The translations under genes were made by a program, and so were the position numbers. Shown here piece after piece: positions 1 to 8,666 of a stretch of 33,947 bases of DNA (the stretch's first letter is position 1; each line of letters starts with the position of its first letter). The DNA comes from Planctomycetota bacterium. GTDB taxonomy: Bacteria; Planctomycetota; Phycisphaerae; Phycisphaerales; UBA1924. The stretch is from assembly GCA_963204725.1 (NCBI GenBank), contig CAUJHH010000013.1, forward strand, positions 1-33,947, in the 5' to 3' direction. The notes under the pieces were generated by a model. The model was given only the letters and a program-made list of their open reading frames with translations. It was not told the origin of the DNA and ran no database searches.

Positions 1-20
1 ACTGACAGACGTATGTCAGT
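1..20. repeat. Perfect 7-bp inverted repeat at the window edge
   Basis: ACTGACA (1-7) and TGTCAGT (14-20) are exact reverse complements around a 6-base spacer. It could be a hairpin belonging to a gene left of the window, or a protein-binding palindrome. There is no T-run after it, so an intrinsic terminator is not well supported. Confidence 0.4.
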
Positions 21-79
21 GACTTCGCCGAGAGTGGGCCTGTTTGTGCGCCCAAATCACCCCACTCCGCGCACACCCC

Positions 80-107
80 TTGCATCGCGCCGATCGCCCT
101 GTATCGT
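80..107 (+). promoter_or_regulatory. Weak sigma70-like promoter for the first gene
   Basis: TTGCAT (80-85) and TATCGT (102-107) are separated by 16 bases, each matching 4 of 6 consensus positions. The start point would fall close to the ATG at 114, so the message could be leaderless. No Shine-Dalgarno sequence precedes the ATG. This is a weak match in GC-rich DNA. Confidence 0.2.
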
Positions 108-113
108 CGCTGC

Positions 114-1151
114 ATGGTTGCTGTGACCTCACATCCCGACCGCGATGATCCCCGCGATGATCCCCACGACCAGGACCAGTCCGGCGACTGGGACGAGCCC
201 ATCGATCCCATGCGTTCCGTCGAGCACACCTTCCCAGGGCCCGCGCTCACACCCCCGCTCAATCGCTTCGCGCCCCCCAAGGCCAAACCCTTCGAGCCCT
301 CACCCGATCTCGAACCCCACATCTTCCAGAAGCTCGCCAACCCCGACTGCTCCCTCACCTACCTCGCCAAGGAACTCGACACCACCGTCGATGCGCTCTC
401 ACTCTGGATGGCGCGTCCGGATGTCATGGAGAAGTGCCGCACCATCGTCAGCGCTGGCATGATGCAGACCAAGATGGTCGTCTCGACGCGCCTCAACATG
501 TGTGTGAAGGGTCTGATGACCATCGTCGCCTGCGGCGTCAACGTCGACGCCAACACCCCCATGCCCATCTCCTACCACGACCGCAAGCTCCGCGAGTACC
601 AGCGTCACAACGTCATCCGCGCCATCGCGCTCGTCCTCCGCTGCGGCCGCTTCGATCCCTTCGCGCCAACCCGCGCCCCACGCCCACACAACGACTCCCC
701 CGACAACACTCGGCCACCCTCCGGCCCGCGGATCAACGAAACCCTCGACGGCAAGCCCCCGAACTGGACCGCCTACCACGCCGCGATCCGCCAGCACGAT
801 GCCGACGTTGCCGCAACCAAGCACACTCCCCAACCAATCGAATCAGCACACGCCGCCCATGCGGCTCCCACGCGGAACAACGCGTCCACGACCGACGGCG
901 AACCCGCGTCAACGACAGAGCCCGCGCCCGACGCACTCACCACCCGGGTGCCACCAGTTCCCGGTTCGGACGCGCAGCGTCCCGAACCTGAACTGGTGCC
1001 TCCATCCTCGTCCCCATGGCCTCCTCCTACCCCCTCTTCCTCTCCGTGGCCCTCCGCGGCCCTCCGCGTTGAGTCCTCTCCCGCTCTCTCTCCCCGTTCA
1101 ATCCCGCACGCCAGTATCAGACCGCGCTCCCGCGACAGCCCAGCCGACTGA
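114..1151 (+). CDS. Unknown protein with HTH-like segment and repeat-derived C-terminus
   Basis: I do not recognise a family. The N-terminal 60 residues are Asp/Pro-rich and probably disordered. Residues about 66-180 look folded: an HTH-like segment at 78-102 (SLTYLAKELDTTVDALSLWM) is followed by helices rich in Met, Val and Leu up to RCGRFDPF near 175-183. This resembles the helix-turn-helix of small DNA-binding or terminase-small-subunit-like proteins, but that is only inference. From about residue 190 onward the sequence is low complexity (Pro, Thr, Ser, Ala), and residues about 280-320 are encoded by a long palindrome and a CTCCGCG-type dispersed repeat. The end may therefore have been extended by repeat insertion. 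Third codon positions in the first half are strongly GC-rich, which supports coding. No Shine-Dalgarno sequence is visible. Confidence 0.6.
   Translation: MVAVTSHPDRDDPRDDPHDQDQSGDWDEPIDPMRSVEHTFPGPALTPPLNRFAPPKAKPFEPSPDLEPHIFQKLANPDCSLTYLAKELDTTVDALSLWMARPDVMEKCRTIVSAGMMQTKMVVSTRLNMCVKGLMTIVACGVNVDANTPMPISYHDRKLREYQRHNVIRAIALVLRCGRFDPFAPTRAPRPHNDSPDNTRPPSGPRINETLDGKPPNWTAYHAAIRQHDADVAATKHTPQPIESAHAAHAAPTRNNASTTDGEPASTTEPAPDALTTRVPPVPGSDAQRPEPELVPPSSSPWPPPTPSSSPWPSAALRVESSPALSPRSIPHASIRPRSRDSPAD
952..998. repeat. Long imperfect palindrome (REP-like hairpin) inside a coding frame
   Basis: CACCAGTTC (952-960) pairs with GAACTGGTG (990-998). Inside it GGTTCGG pairs with CCGAACC and ACGC (970-973) with GCGT (977-980), leaving a 3-base loop. 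Left of it is GGGTGCCAC, a start typical of short palindromic repeats that I recall from planctomycete genomes. It lies inside the reading frame of the first gene. Confidence 0.6.
1042..1072. repeat. Dispersed CTCCGYGG-type repeat
   Basis: Three near-identical 9-10 base units in a row (CTCCGTGGC, CTCCGCGGC, CTCCGCGTT) end in GA. The pattern resembles the 'CTCTGCGTCTCTGCGGT'-like elements scattered through many bacterial genomes. It sits inside the C-terminal reading frame of the first gene. Confidence 0.45.
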
Positions 1152-1162
1152 TGCGCCTCGCA

Positions 1163-1210
1163 GGTGCCGTCAACCCAGCTGAGCCTGGGCACCACGGACC
1201 GTGGGATCCC
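1163..1210. repeat. Cluster of palindromes between the first gene and ftsK
   Basis: Several palindromes overlap: GGTGCC (1163-1168) with GGCACC (1188-1193), CCCAG (1174-1178) with CTGGG (1185-1189), CCACGG-A-CCGTGG (1192-1204) and GGGATCCC (1203-1210). One of them may act as terminator for the first gene, whose stop is at 1149-1151. GGTGCC near 947 and GGCACC at 1188-1193 are inverted, so the ends of one roughly 250-bp element could lie here. The rest of 1211-1337 shows no clear promoter. Confidence 0.45.
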
Positions 1211-1337
1211 CCTTTGTCAGGTCTATGGCCGGTGATTCGCCCGCTTTACTCCAGTCGGCACGGGTGCCGGCGCGGAGCATGCGGGAGACGCGCGAATACT
1301 GCCGTGTCCGGCCGGGGCTGACCGATACCTGTTTGGT

Positions 1338-4304
1338 ATGTCTGCAAAGAAAAACAGGAAGACTCCGCGCGCACAGAAGGCCACCAAGGGCAACGCCGAA
1401 TCGTCGCCCATCGGGCGCCGCGTCGCATGGCTCATCGGCATCACGGCGTGGGCGTTCATCGCGCTCGCGGCGGTCTCATTCGACCCCGCCGATCCCCCCT
1501 CGCACCTCGTCTCACCCTTGAACGATCCGGTGGCGAACCTGTGCGGCCCGGTTGGCGCGCAGCTGTCCTACCACATGTTCAAGCTCATGGGCTGGGGCGC
1601 GTGGCTGCTCATCGGATTCAGCGGGCTCGCGATGCTCATGCCGATGCTCGGACGTGTGGTGACGCACATGCTCGTGCGCGGTGCGGGCGTCGTGATCATC
1701 GCCTGCTCGGTCAGCGGCATCATGGCCCTGGTCGCACCGCGCCTCGGGCCGCTCGAGGGGTTGTCCGGCGGCACGATCGGCGACTTCGTTGCCAACGAGC
1801 TCTTTGTGCGATTCAAACAGCTCGGATCGCTCCTCTGGCTCATGCTGTTCATGGTGATCGGCCTGATCGTCGTCTTCGATCGCTGGGTGCTGGCGATCCC
1901 CGCGATGATCTTCGAGGCGATGCGACCGGCAGCGAAGAAGACGGCGGAGGTCGCGGGCGCGACGGCCGTCGGCGTGGGCGGCGCGACAATGCGGGCCTCG
2001 GCCTCGGCAGGAGGCGGCCTCTTCAGCGCAATCGCACGCTTCTTCATCAACCGGCGAGCGGCGCGCGTGCGTGAGCACGACCTCGACGACGAGCCGGTGG
2101 TCAGGGGCCGCGGAGCGCGGGGCACCGAGAAGCCGGTCAGATCCAGGAGCGCCAAGGCGATCATCGCCGGGGGAGAGCCCGAGGCGATCGATGAGGAGGC
2201 TGGCGGGCTCGGCGGCACCGAGCGGATCGAAATCGAGCCCAAGCGGCGCAAACGCGCTGACAAGCACGCGATCGAAGAAGAGGAATCGACCGGCGGCAGG
2301 CCCACGCTCGCAGCCAGCAAGCTGGTGCCGGTCGAGGAAGAAGAGGAAGACGACGACGCGGACCTGCCGGGCGCGCCGCAGGTCTACACCGACGACGACC
2401 CCCGCGAGAAGATCGCGAAGCTGCCCGTGCGGTTCGGACGCGACACCATGAAGGTCGCGACCGAAGACGACCTGCGCGATCTGCAGGGTGTGACGGAGAT
2501 GGAGGGATACCAGTTTCCGGGGCTGGATCTGCTCGAGGCGCCGGAGGAGAACTTCTCCGAGGTGCTCGAAGGGATGGTCCGCGAGCAGGCCGAAGCGCTC
2601 GAGGGTGCGCTGCGCCAGTACCGCATCGACGGCGAGGTCGTAGGGATCGAGTCCGGGCCGGTCATCACGCTCTACGACGTGCGCCTCGCGCCGGGGACGA
2701 AGGTCTCGCAGCTCAACGCGATCGACTCGGACATCGCACGGGCCCTGAAGGCCGTCAACATCCGCATCGTGCCCAACCAGGAAGGACGCGACACCGTCGG
2801 CATCGAGGTGCCCAACTCCACCAAGGAGCGGGTCCGCCTCAAGGAGCTCATGAGCAACTCCGACGCCTTCGCAAAGATGAAGCTGCCGATGTTCCTCGGC
2901 AAGGACGCATCGGGCGACCCCCTGATCGCGGACCTGACGCAGATGCCCCACATGCTGATCGCGGGCACCACCGGATCGGGCAAGTCGGTGTGCATGAACA
3001 CGATCATTATGAGCTTCCTCTATACGAAGAAGCCCAACGAACTCAAGCTGGTCCTTGTCGATCCCAAGATGGTCGAGATGAGCCAGTTCAAGGACATCCC
3101 GCACCTGATGTGCCCGGTCGTGACGGAGATGGCCAAGGCCGCGGCGATCCTCGAGTGGGCCTGCAAGAAGATGGACGAGCGGTACGAACTTCTGGCGGAG
3201 GCCGGCTGCCGCGACATCGCCTCGTACAACGAACTGGAGTGGGATGACCTGAAGGCCGCGCTGAATCCGGCAACGCCGGAGGAAGAGGCCCGGATCCCGC
3301 GCAAGCTCCCCTATATGGTCTTCATCATCGACGAGCTCGCCGACCTGATGATGACCAACAAGGAGGTCGAGGGCTCGATCATCCGCATCGCGCAGAAGGC
3401 GCGCGCCGTCGGCATCCACCTCATCCTCGCGACGCAGCGTCCGCAGGCCAACGTCGTCACGGGACTCATCAAGAGCAACATGCCCTGCCGCATCTCGTTC
3501 AAGGTCGCCAGCGGCATGGACTCGCGCATCGTGCTGGACCAGAAGGGGGGCGAGCTGCTGCTCGGCCAGGGCGACATGCTCTATCTGTCTCCCCGAACCA
3601 GCAAGCTCGTCCGCTCGCAGGGGACGCTGGTCGACGACAAGGAGATCCGCCGCGTCGTTCGCTTCATGCGCGACATCGCCACACCGACCTTCGAGCGTCA
3701 GTTGATGCAGCTCCGCTCGGGCGGCTCCGATGAAGAGCGGGTGGCCGAGAGCGAGAACAACTCCTCGGCATCGCTCGCCGCCGCCCAGGAAGACCCGATG
3801 TTCGATCGGGCCGTCGAGATCGTGCTCGAGTCCGGGCGCGGATCGGTCTCGCTTCTGCAGCGTCGTCTGGCTATCGGGTACACAAGATCCAGCCGCCTGA
3901 TCGACCTGATGGGCATCGCCGGAATCATCTCCGACCACAAGGGGTCGGTCGCGCGCGACGTCCTCATCACGATCGACCAGTGGGAGGCGATGAAGCGCCT
4001 CGCGGCAGAAGACGAGAAGCGCCAGCAGAGCGAGGGAACGCTCTTTTCCGGATCTGGCCCGGATGCGGGTGGAGCGGAGCAAGGCGGCACGGCGGAGGAC
4101 GCCGCAGAGGCCGACGAGGCCGCGCCGTGGGAAGAAGAAGAAGAAGAAGACGGCGAGCCCCTGGATGAAGATGGCGAGGAAGCGTCCGACGAGGACGATT
4201 CGGGTGATGAATTGGTCGACGAGATCGAAGAAGATGGACCCGATGAGCCGACGGAGCCGCAGATCGTGCCCAGGGATTCGCGCCGAAACCAGGGCGCAGC
4301 GTGA
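1338..4304 (+). CDS. ftsK: DNA translocase FtsK/SpoIIIE
   Basis: Membrane-anchored hexameric ATPase that pumps chromosomal DNA through the closing septum and promotes dimer resolution. Four hydrophobic segments lie between residues about 27 and 190, followed by a charged, acidic linker (about 235-350). The motor has Walker A GTTGSGKS at 543-550, Walker B VFIIDE at 661-666 and the family stretch ATQRPQANVVTGLIKSN. The winged-helix gamma domain, which reads orienting DNA sequences, spans about 819-882 with SVSLLQRRLAIGYTRSSRLI. Unusually, about 90 residues of strongly acidic tail (PWEEEEEEDGEPLDEDGEE and more) follow gamma, which normally ends the protein. The length (988 aa) is otherwise ordinary. 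No Shine-Dalgarno sequence is evident before the ATG. Confidence 0.97.
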   Translation: MSAKKNRKTPRAQKATKGNAESSPIGRRVAWLIGITAWAFIALAAVSFDPADPPSHLVSPLNDPVANLCGPVGAQLSYHMFKLMGWGAWLLIGFSGLAMLMPMLGRVVTHMLVRGAGVVIIACSVSGIMALVAPRLGPLEGLSGGTIGDFVANELFVRFKQLGSLLWLMLFMVIGLIVVFDRWVLAIPAMIFEAMRPAAKKTAEVAGATAVGVGGATMRASASAGGGLFSAIARFFINRRAARVREHDLDDEPVVRGRGARGTEKPVRSRSAKAIIAGGEPEAIDEEAGGLGGTERIEIEPKRRKRADKHAIEEEESTGGRPTLAASKLVPVEEEEEDDDADLPGAPQVYTDDDPREKIAKLPVRFGRDTMKVATEDDLRDLQGVTEMEGYQFPGLDLLEAPEENFSEVLEGMVREQAEALEGALRQYRIDGEVVGIESGPVITLYDVRLAPGTKVSQLNAIDSDIARALKAVNIRIVPNQEGRDTVGIEVPNSTKERVRLKELMSNSDAFAKMKLPMFLGKDASGDPLIADLTQMPHMLIAGTTGSGKSVCMNTIIMSFLYTKKPNELKLVLVDPKMVEMSQFKDIPHLMCPVVTEMAKAAAILEWACKKMDERYELLAEAGCRDIASYNELEWDDLKAALNPATPEEEARIPRKLPYMVFIIDELADLMMTNKEVEGSIIRIAQKARAVGIHLILATQRPQANVVTGLIKSNMPCRISFKVASGMDSRIVLDQKGGELLLGQGDMLYLSPRTSKLVRSQGTLVDDKEIRRVVRFMRDIATPTFERQLMQLRSGGSDEERVAESENNSSASLAAAQEDPMFDRAVEIVLESGRGSVSLLQRRLAIGYTRSSRLIDLMGIAGIISDHKGSVARDVLITIDQWEAMKRLAAEDEKRQQSEGTLFSGSGPDAGGAEQGGTAEDAAEADEAAPWEEEEEEDGEPLDEDGEEASDEDDSGDELVDEIEEDGPDEPTEPQIVPRDSRRNQGAA

Positions 4305-4332
4305 CCGAGGCCCCATGAGCCGAGTTTCCTGA

Positions 4333-4360
4333 GGGCCGCCCGCAACTGGGCGGCCCCTTT
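4333..4360 (+). terminator. Intrinsic-terminator-like hairpin after ftsK
   Basis: GGGCCGCCC (4333-4341) and GGGCGGCCC (4348-4356) form a perfect 9-bp stem with a 6-base loop, followed by CTTT. It starts 29 bases after the ftsK stop. The T-run is short, so it may instead be an mRNA-stabilising hairpin. The region from here to 4540 shows no convincing promoter by eye, although one is expected for the following operon. Confidence 0.7.
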
Positions 4361-4551
4361 CACGCTTGTGTCACGAGATAAGCCCCGAACAGCGTGCGGA
4401 AGCGCAGCGTTCGGTAGGATGGTATGAGAGGAAGTTGGAAAGTACGGCGATCGTGCGGTATTGCCGCTCCGATCTCAACCTCCGGGCGGTACGAATGTTT
4501 GATAGGGGCGGCAACGTGCCCGGACGGACCGGGCCATAGAGAAGGATCGAG

Positions 4552-7500
4552 ATGGGAACGGAAGCCCGGGCTATCGCGAACACGATCGAGCGTGGGCTGT
4601 CGCGTCTGCGATCGATGGCGCGGCTCATGCTTGTCGGACGCGGGCTCGCGCTGGTGCTCGCCGCGGTGATCGTCGCGATGGTGCTGGTCGGCGGATTCGA
4701 TTTCGTGCTGCGGTTCCCGCGCGCATTCCGCATCGCCTTCCTCGGTGGGCTTGGCGCGGCTCTGACTTTCGGAATCGTGCGGTTTGTGATTCCGGGTCTG
4801 CGCTTCCGGCCCGCGTTGCACGAGGTTGCTCTGCGGGTCGAGCGGAGCAAGCCGGGACAAGAGGCAGGGCTTGAGGGCGTGCTCGCGTCGGGGCTCCAGC
4901 TTGCGAACGCGGAGCCACGCACGGCGATCGAGCGTGCGCTCGCAGCACAGGTCGCGGAGAAGTCGGTCAGGCTCTGGTCGCCACGGCTCGTGAGCGCGAT
5001 GCTCGAGCCACGATCGGTGGGTATTGCGGTGGGGATGCTGTGCGCCGCCGTGATGCTCGCGGCTGCGCCTGCCTTCGTCTGGCCTGTGTTGGTGTCGACG
5101 GCAGCCCGACGCGTGCTCACGCCGTGGACGAACGCAACGTGGCCGACGCGCACAGAGGTCGTTGATGGCACGGACAACGCCGTGCATCCAGCGGATCAGG
5201 CGCTGGCGCTCCGCGGCGTGCTGACGCGGACGCACAGGCGTGAGGGCCAGACGCGTGTGACGGCGCAGTATCGCGTGATCGACGCGGGGCGCGCGGGGCC
5301 GATCCAGACCGTCGTGCTCACGAGCCAGAATCGTGTGGTGGACGCGACGGAGCGAGGCGCCGACGCGCCCGCCACGACGAAGCGCGGCGAGCTCTTCGAA
5401 CGCCTGATCGAGCCGAGTACGCTCGCGATGGGTGGACCGGGCACCGCCCCGAAGAACGAGATCGAGGTCGAGTACTGGTTCCAGACCGAGGACAGCCGAA
5501 CGGACGCGCGGCGTGTGCTGATCGTTCGCCCTCCAAGCGTTGCCGGCGCAACGGCGCGGATTGAAGCGCCGGAGTACGCGAGAGCTGCGCTGGCGGCGCT
5601 CGAGCCGGAGCGGGCGAGCGGCGTGCACGAGCTCACACCCGGCGGGATGGCGGTGCCGCCCGCGCTCGCGGGGTCTCGCGTGACGCTGTCGATCGTGCCG
5701 AACAAAGCGATTCCATCTGTGCAGCCGGGAGAGGCGGGGCACTCCGGATTCGTGAGGCAGGTGCTCGGTGTGGGATCGCTACCGGCGGATCTGCGGACAA
5801 CACTGGAGGCGAGGGCTTGGCAATTCGAGTGGACGCTGCGTGCGCCAACGACCTTCCATGTCTCGCTCGCGGATGAGCACGGACTCCGATCGGCGGACGA
5901 GATCGTGCTCTCCTTCGACGCGATCGAGGATGCGTCTCCAACGGCGGCTGTGACCGAGCCGGCACAGGACGAGGCGGTGCTGGCAACGGCGGTCGTACCG
6001 GCGACCGGCGAGGCACGAGACGACATCGCCGTTGGAAGTGTCTCACTGGATCTCCAGGTCGCCCGCCCCCCTGCACCGAGCGCGGGGGTCGGGGCGGAGG
6101 AGTCCGGACCGCCCGTCCCGATCTCGGGGCCGAACATGCCGGAGGGTCCAACGAGGAGCTTCAACGCGGCGGCGGTCATCGAGCTGGCCACGCTGGACCT
6201 CCACGAAGGCGATGAAGTATGGCTGCACGCGATCGCGACGGACGGGTATGCACTCGACGGCAACACGCACGAGCCGGTGCGATCCTCGCCACGGCGGCTG
6301 CGGATCATCTCCGAGCCGCGATTGATCGAGCAGGTTCGCGCGGAGCTCCAATCGGTGCGTCAGGCTGCGATCCGTCTCGATGCGGAACAGGCGGAGATCT
6401 CTCGCGCCGGCGAGCGTGAGCCCCCACCCAGGGATCTGGCAGAGCGACAGTCGGCGCTCGGCGATCGTGTCGCGACGCAGCGGGAGACGATCGAGCGTCT
6501 GGCGCGTCGGGCCGACCGGAACCGGCTGGAGGACGATGCGCTCGATGGAATCCTGAACGATGCGAGATCGTTCGTCAGCGCGGCGGCGAAGGCGTCACAG
6601 GAAGCGACGCAGCGGATCCAGAGCGCGGCGCAGGCGATCCCCGAAGACGCCGAAGGGCCATCGATCGATGAGCAGGAGCGTGAGGAGATCACCGAGGCGC
6701 AGGACCGGGTTCGTGACGAGCTCGACCAGCTCGTGCGCCTGCTCGACAATGGGCAGGACGCCTGGGTCGCGCGCCGATCCGTGGAGCGGTTGCTCTCGGA
6801 GCAGAAGCGGCTGCTGCAACAGACGATAGAGATTGCGTCGCGAACGACGGGGCGTGACCTCGCATCGCTGACGCCCGATGAGCGCACAGAGCTGGAGCGG
6901 ATCGCGGACCGCCAGCAAGAAGCGGCGCAGGACGCTGCCAGCGCGCTCGATGAATTGTCCGAGCGAAGCCGCGACCTGAAGGACGCGGACGCGGCCCAGG
7001 CTCAGGCGATGGCGCTGGCGACACAGCGGGGCCGTTCGAGCAACGTCGCGCCCAAGCTTGAGGAAGCGGCCCAGCAGCTCGCGCAGAACCAGGCGAACGC
7101 GGCGTCACAGCGTCAGCAGGAGGCGATCCAGACGCTCGAAGAGATGCTCGACGATCTCGACAGCGCGGAGCAGCGCAAGGACGAGGCGCTGCGTCGACAG
7201 CTCGCCAGCATCATCGAGTCGCTCGAATCCCTGATCGCGCAACAGGACGGCCAGATCGCTCTGCTGTCGCGGGCCCGCGCCGGCGGGGTGGCAAACGGAC
7301 TCGATGCGGGGATGCAGAGATTGAATCAGAACACGCTCGGCGTCGTCGACCAGATCACGGCGGCGGGACGCGCGATGGAAGGCGTGGGGAACCTCACGCT
7401 CGCGGCGGCGACGGCGCAGGGCAACGCGATTGGTGCGCTACGAGCTCCGGCAGACCTCGACGGCGCGGACGAGGCGGAGCGGCTGAGCGCGACGAGACTC

Positions 7501-8265
7501 CGCGATGCGAAAGCGGAAGCGGAGCGGATCGACAAAGAAGCCGCGGAGCGCGACGCGGGACGGAAGCGCAAGGAACTCCGTGCCGCCTATCGGGAGGCGC
7601 TGGAGCAGCAGATGGACCTGCTTCGGCGGAGCGAGCCGTGGATGGGACGCGAACTCGATCGGCGCGAGAGGGCGGGCGTGCGCCAGGCCGGAGAGCAGCA
7701 GGACGGGCTCCGGCTGGCGATGGAGGATCTGCGAGCGAAGACCGAGGAACTCGCCGATGCGCAGGTCTTCACGTTCGCGCACGACCGAATGAACCAAGAC
7801 ATGCTCGCGGCGGCGGGGTCGCTCCGTGAGGCAAGGGTGGATCGGGGCGTGGTCAGACGCCAGGAGACCGCGGCGCGAATGTTGCAGTCTCTGCTCAACG
7901 CGCTGGCCGATCCGAAGGATGATCGCGACTTCCGCGACGAGGCGGGAGGCGAGCAGGGCGGCGGCGGCGGACAGGGACAGGGCAACGACAAGCTGATCCC
8001 GGACCTCGCCAAGCTGCGGCTCCTCCGAGAGATGCAGCAGTATGTGCTGGAATCGACGCGATCCGCCGCAGACATGCCCGAGGGCGTGACGGAAGAAGAC
8101 CTCGGCTCCATGGGGCAGTTGCAGCGAGAGATCGCGGAGCAGGCCCGCAAGCTGCTGGAGTCGATGGCGCAGCCGGAACAGGCGTTGCCTCCGCAGCCCG
8201 GGCCGGCACCGACCGAGCCGCAGGGCTTTGGCGCGTCAACGCACGAGAATGGGGCGATGCGATGA
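4552..8265 (+). CDS. Large DUF4175-like membrane coiled-coil protein
   Basis: Function unknown. Three hydrophobic segments lie at about 29-51, 60-80 and 156-180. Between them, LHEVALRVERSKPGQEAGLEGV resembles the early region of DUF4175 proteins (family assignment from memory). The middle, about 180-600, is beta-rich and probably extracytoplasmic. From about 600 to 1110 the protein is very rich in Glu, Gln, Arg and Ala with heptad-like spacing, so a long coiled coil is likely. A Gly/Gln linker (GGEQGGGGGQGQGNDK) and a short helical end follow. Shine-Dalgarno GAAGGA (4541-4546) stands 5 bases before the ATG. The stop overlaps the next start (ATGA at 8262-8265), so this is the first gene of a coupled operon. 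Comparable proteins in planctomycetes tend to occur near MoxR/DUF58/vWA genes, and such genes do occur 20 kb away. Confidence 0.8.
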   Translation: MGTEARAIANTIERGLSRLRSMARLMLVGRGLALVLAAVIVAMVLVGGFDFVLRFPRAFRIAFLGGLGAALTFGIVRFVIPGLRFRPALHEVALRVERSKPGQEAGLEGVLASGLQLANAEPRTAIERALAAQVAEKSVRLWSPRLVSAMLEPRSVGIAVGMLCAAVMLAAAPAFVWPVLVSTAARRVLTPWTNATWPTRTEVVDGTDNAVHPADQALALRGVLTRTHRREGQTRVTAQYRVIDAGRAGPIQTVVLTSQNRVVDATERGADAPATTKRGELFERLIEPSTLAMGGPGTAPKNEIEVEYWFQTEDSRTDARRVLIVRPPSVAGATARIEAPEYARAALAALEPERASGVHELTPGGMAVPPALAGSRVTLSIVPNKAIPSVQPGEAGHSGFVRQVLGVGSLPADLRTTLEARAWQFEWTLRAPTTFHVSLADEHGLRSADEIVLSFDAIEDASPTAAVTEPAQDEAVLATAVVPATGEARDDIAVGSVSLDLQVARPPAPSAGVGAEESGPPVPISGPNMPEGPTRSFNAAAVIELATLDLHEGDEVWLHAIATDGYALDGNTHEPVRSSPRRLRIISEPRLIEQVRAELQSVRQAAIRLDAEQAEISRAGEREPPPRDLAERQSALGDRVATQRETIERLARRADRNRLEDDALDGILNDARSFVSAAAKASQEATQRIQSAAQAIPEDAEGPSIDEQEREEITEAQDRVRDELDQLVRLLDNGQDAWVARRSVERLLSEQKRLLQQTIEIASRTTGRDLASLTPDERTELERIADRQQEAAQDAASALDELSERSRDLKDADAAQAQAMALATQRGRSSNVAPKLEEAAQQLAQNQANAASQRQQEAIQTLEEMLDDLDSAEQRKDEALRRQLASIIESLESLIAQQDGQIALLSRARAGGVANGLDAGMQRLNQNTLGVVDQITAAGRAMEGVGNLTLAAATAQGNAIGALRAPADLDGADEAERLSATRLRDAKAEAERIDKEAAERDAGRKRKELRAAYREALEQQMDLLRRSEPWMGRELDRRERAGVRQAGEQQDGLRLAMEDLRAKTEELADAQVFTFAHDRMNQDMLAAAGSLREARVDRGVVRRQETAARMLQSLLNALADPKDDRDFRDEAGGEQGGGGGQGQGNDKLIPDLAKLRLLREMQQYVLESTRSAADMPEGVTEEDLGSMGQLQREIAEQARKLLESMAQPEQALPPQPGPAPTEPQGFGASTHENGAMR

Positions 8266-8666
8266 GGCGAGCGCGGATGGTTGGCATCTTCTGGCTCGCG
8301 ATCGCGTGCGGCTGCGCCAGCGGCATGGGATCGGCAACGGTCGATCCGCCGCAGACGCTGCCGTCGCTCGATGAACTGCTCGGACTCGCGGAACCGGGAA
8401 CGCGCGGCGATGCGCCGACGACGCGCCTGCCCGAGGAGCCGGGACGTGCCGCGCTCGATGAGAAGCTGTCCGCAGAGGAAGCTGCTGAGGCGTTCCAGCA
8501 GGCCGTGAAGTTGATGGAGCAGACTGCGGACCGGCTCGATCCGGGGCTGGACACCGGATTGGTAACGCAGCGCCTGCAGGAGGATGCGGTTCGGAAGCTC
8601 GACACTGTGATCGCGGCGGCGATGCAGAACCAGCAGAGCTCCTCCTCATCATCGTCGTCCTCCTAG
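8262..8666 (+). CDS. Small exported protein, cut short by an in-frame TAG
   Basis: Function unknown. The N-terminus has a basic start and a short hydrophobic segment (MVGIFWLAIACGCASG), so it is secreted or a lipoprotein; the lipobox is weak. Residues 25-115 hold an acidic linker, then a helical stretch (LSAEEAAEAFQQAVKLMEQT). A run of nine Ser leads to TAG at 8664-8666. The start overlaps the previous gene by ATGA. Beyond the TAG the same frame stays open to 8945 and ends in an ATGA overlap with the next gene. The annotated 134-residue product is therefore probably a truncated form of a 227-codon gene. Mutation, sequencing error and amber readthrough are all possible. Confidence 0.75.
   Translation: MRRARMVGIFWLAIACGCASGMGSATVDPPQTLPSLDELLGLAEPGTRGDAPTTRLPEEPGRAALDEKLSAEEAAEAFQQAVKLMEQTADRLDPGLDTGLVTQRLQEDAVRKLDTVIAAAMQNQQSSSSSSSSS

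Noticed and set aside
4100..4180. GAAGAAGAAG tract as a tandem repeat
   Set aside because: It encodes the Glu run of the acidic FtsK tail and is part of the coding sequence.
1512..4316. A 934-codon open frame on the minus strand opposite ftsK
   Set aside because: It is the antisense shadow of a high-GC gene: rich in Asp, His, Arg and Leu with no family motif, while the plus strand encodes an unmistakable FtsK.
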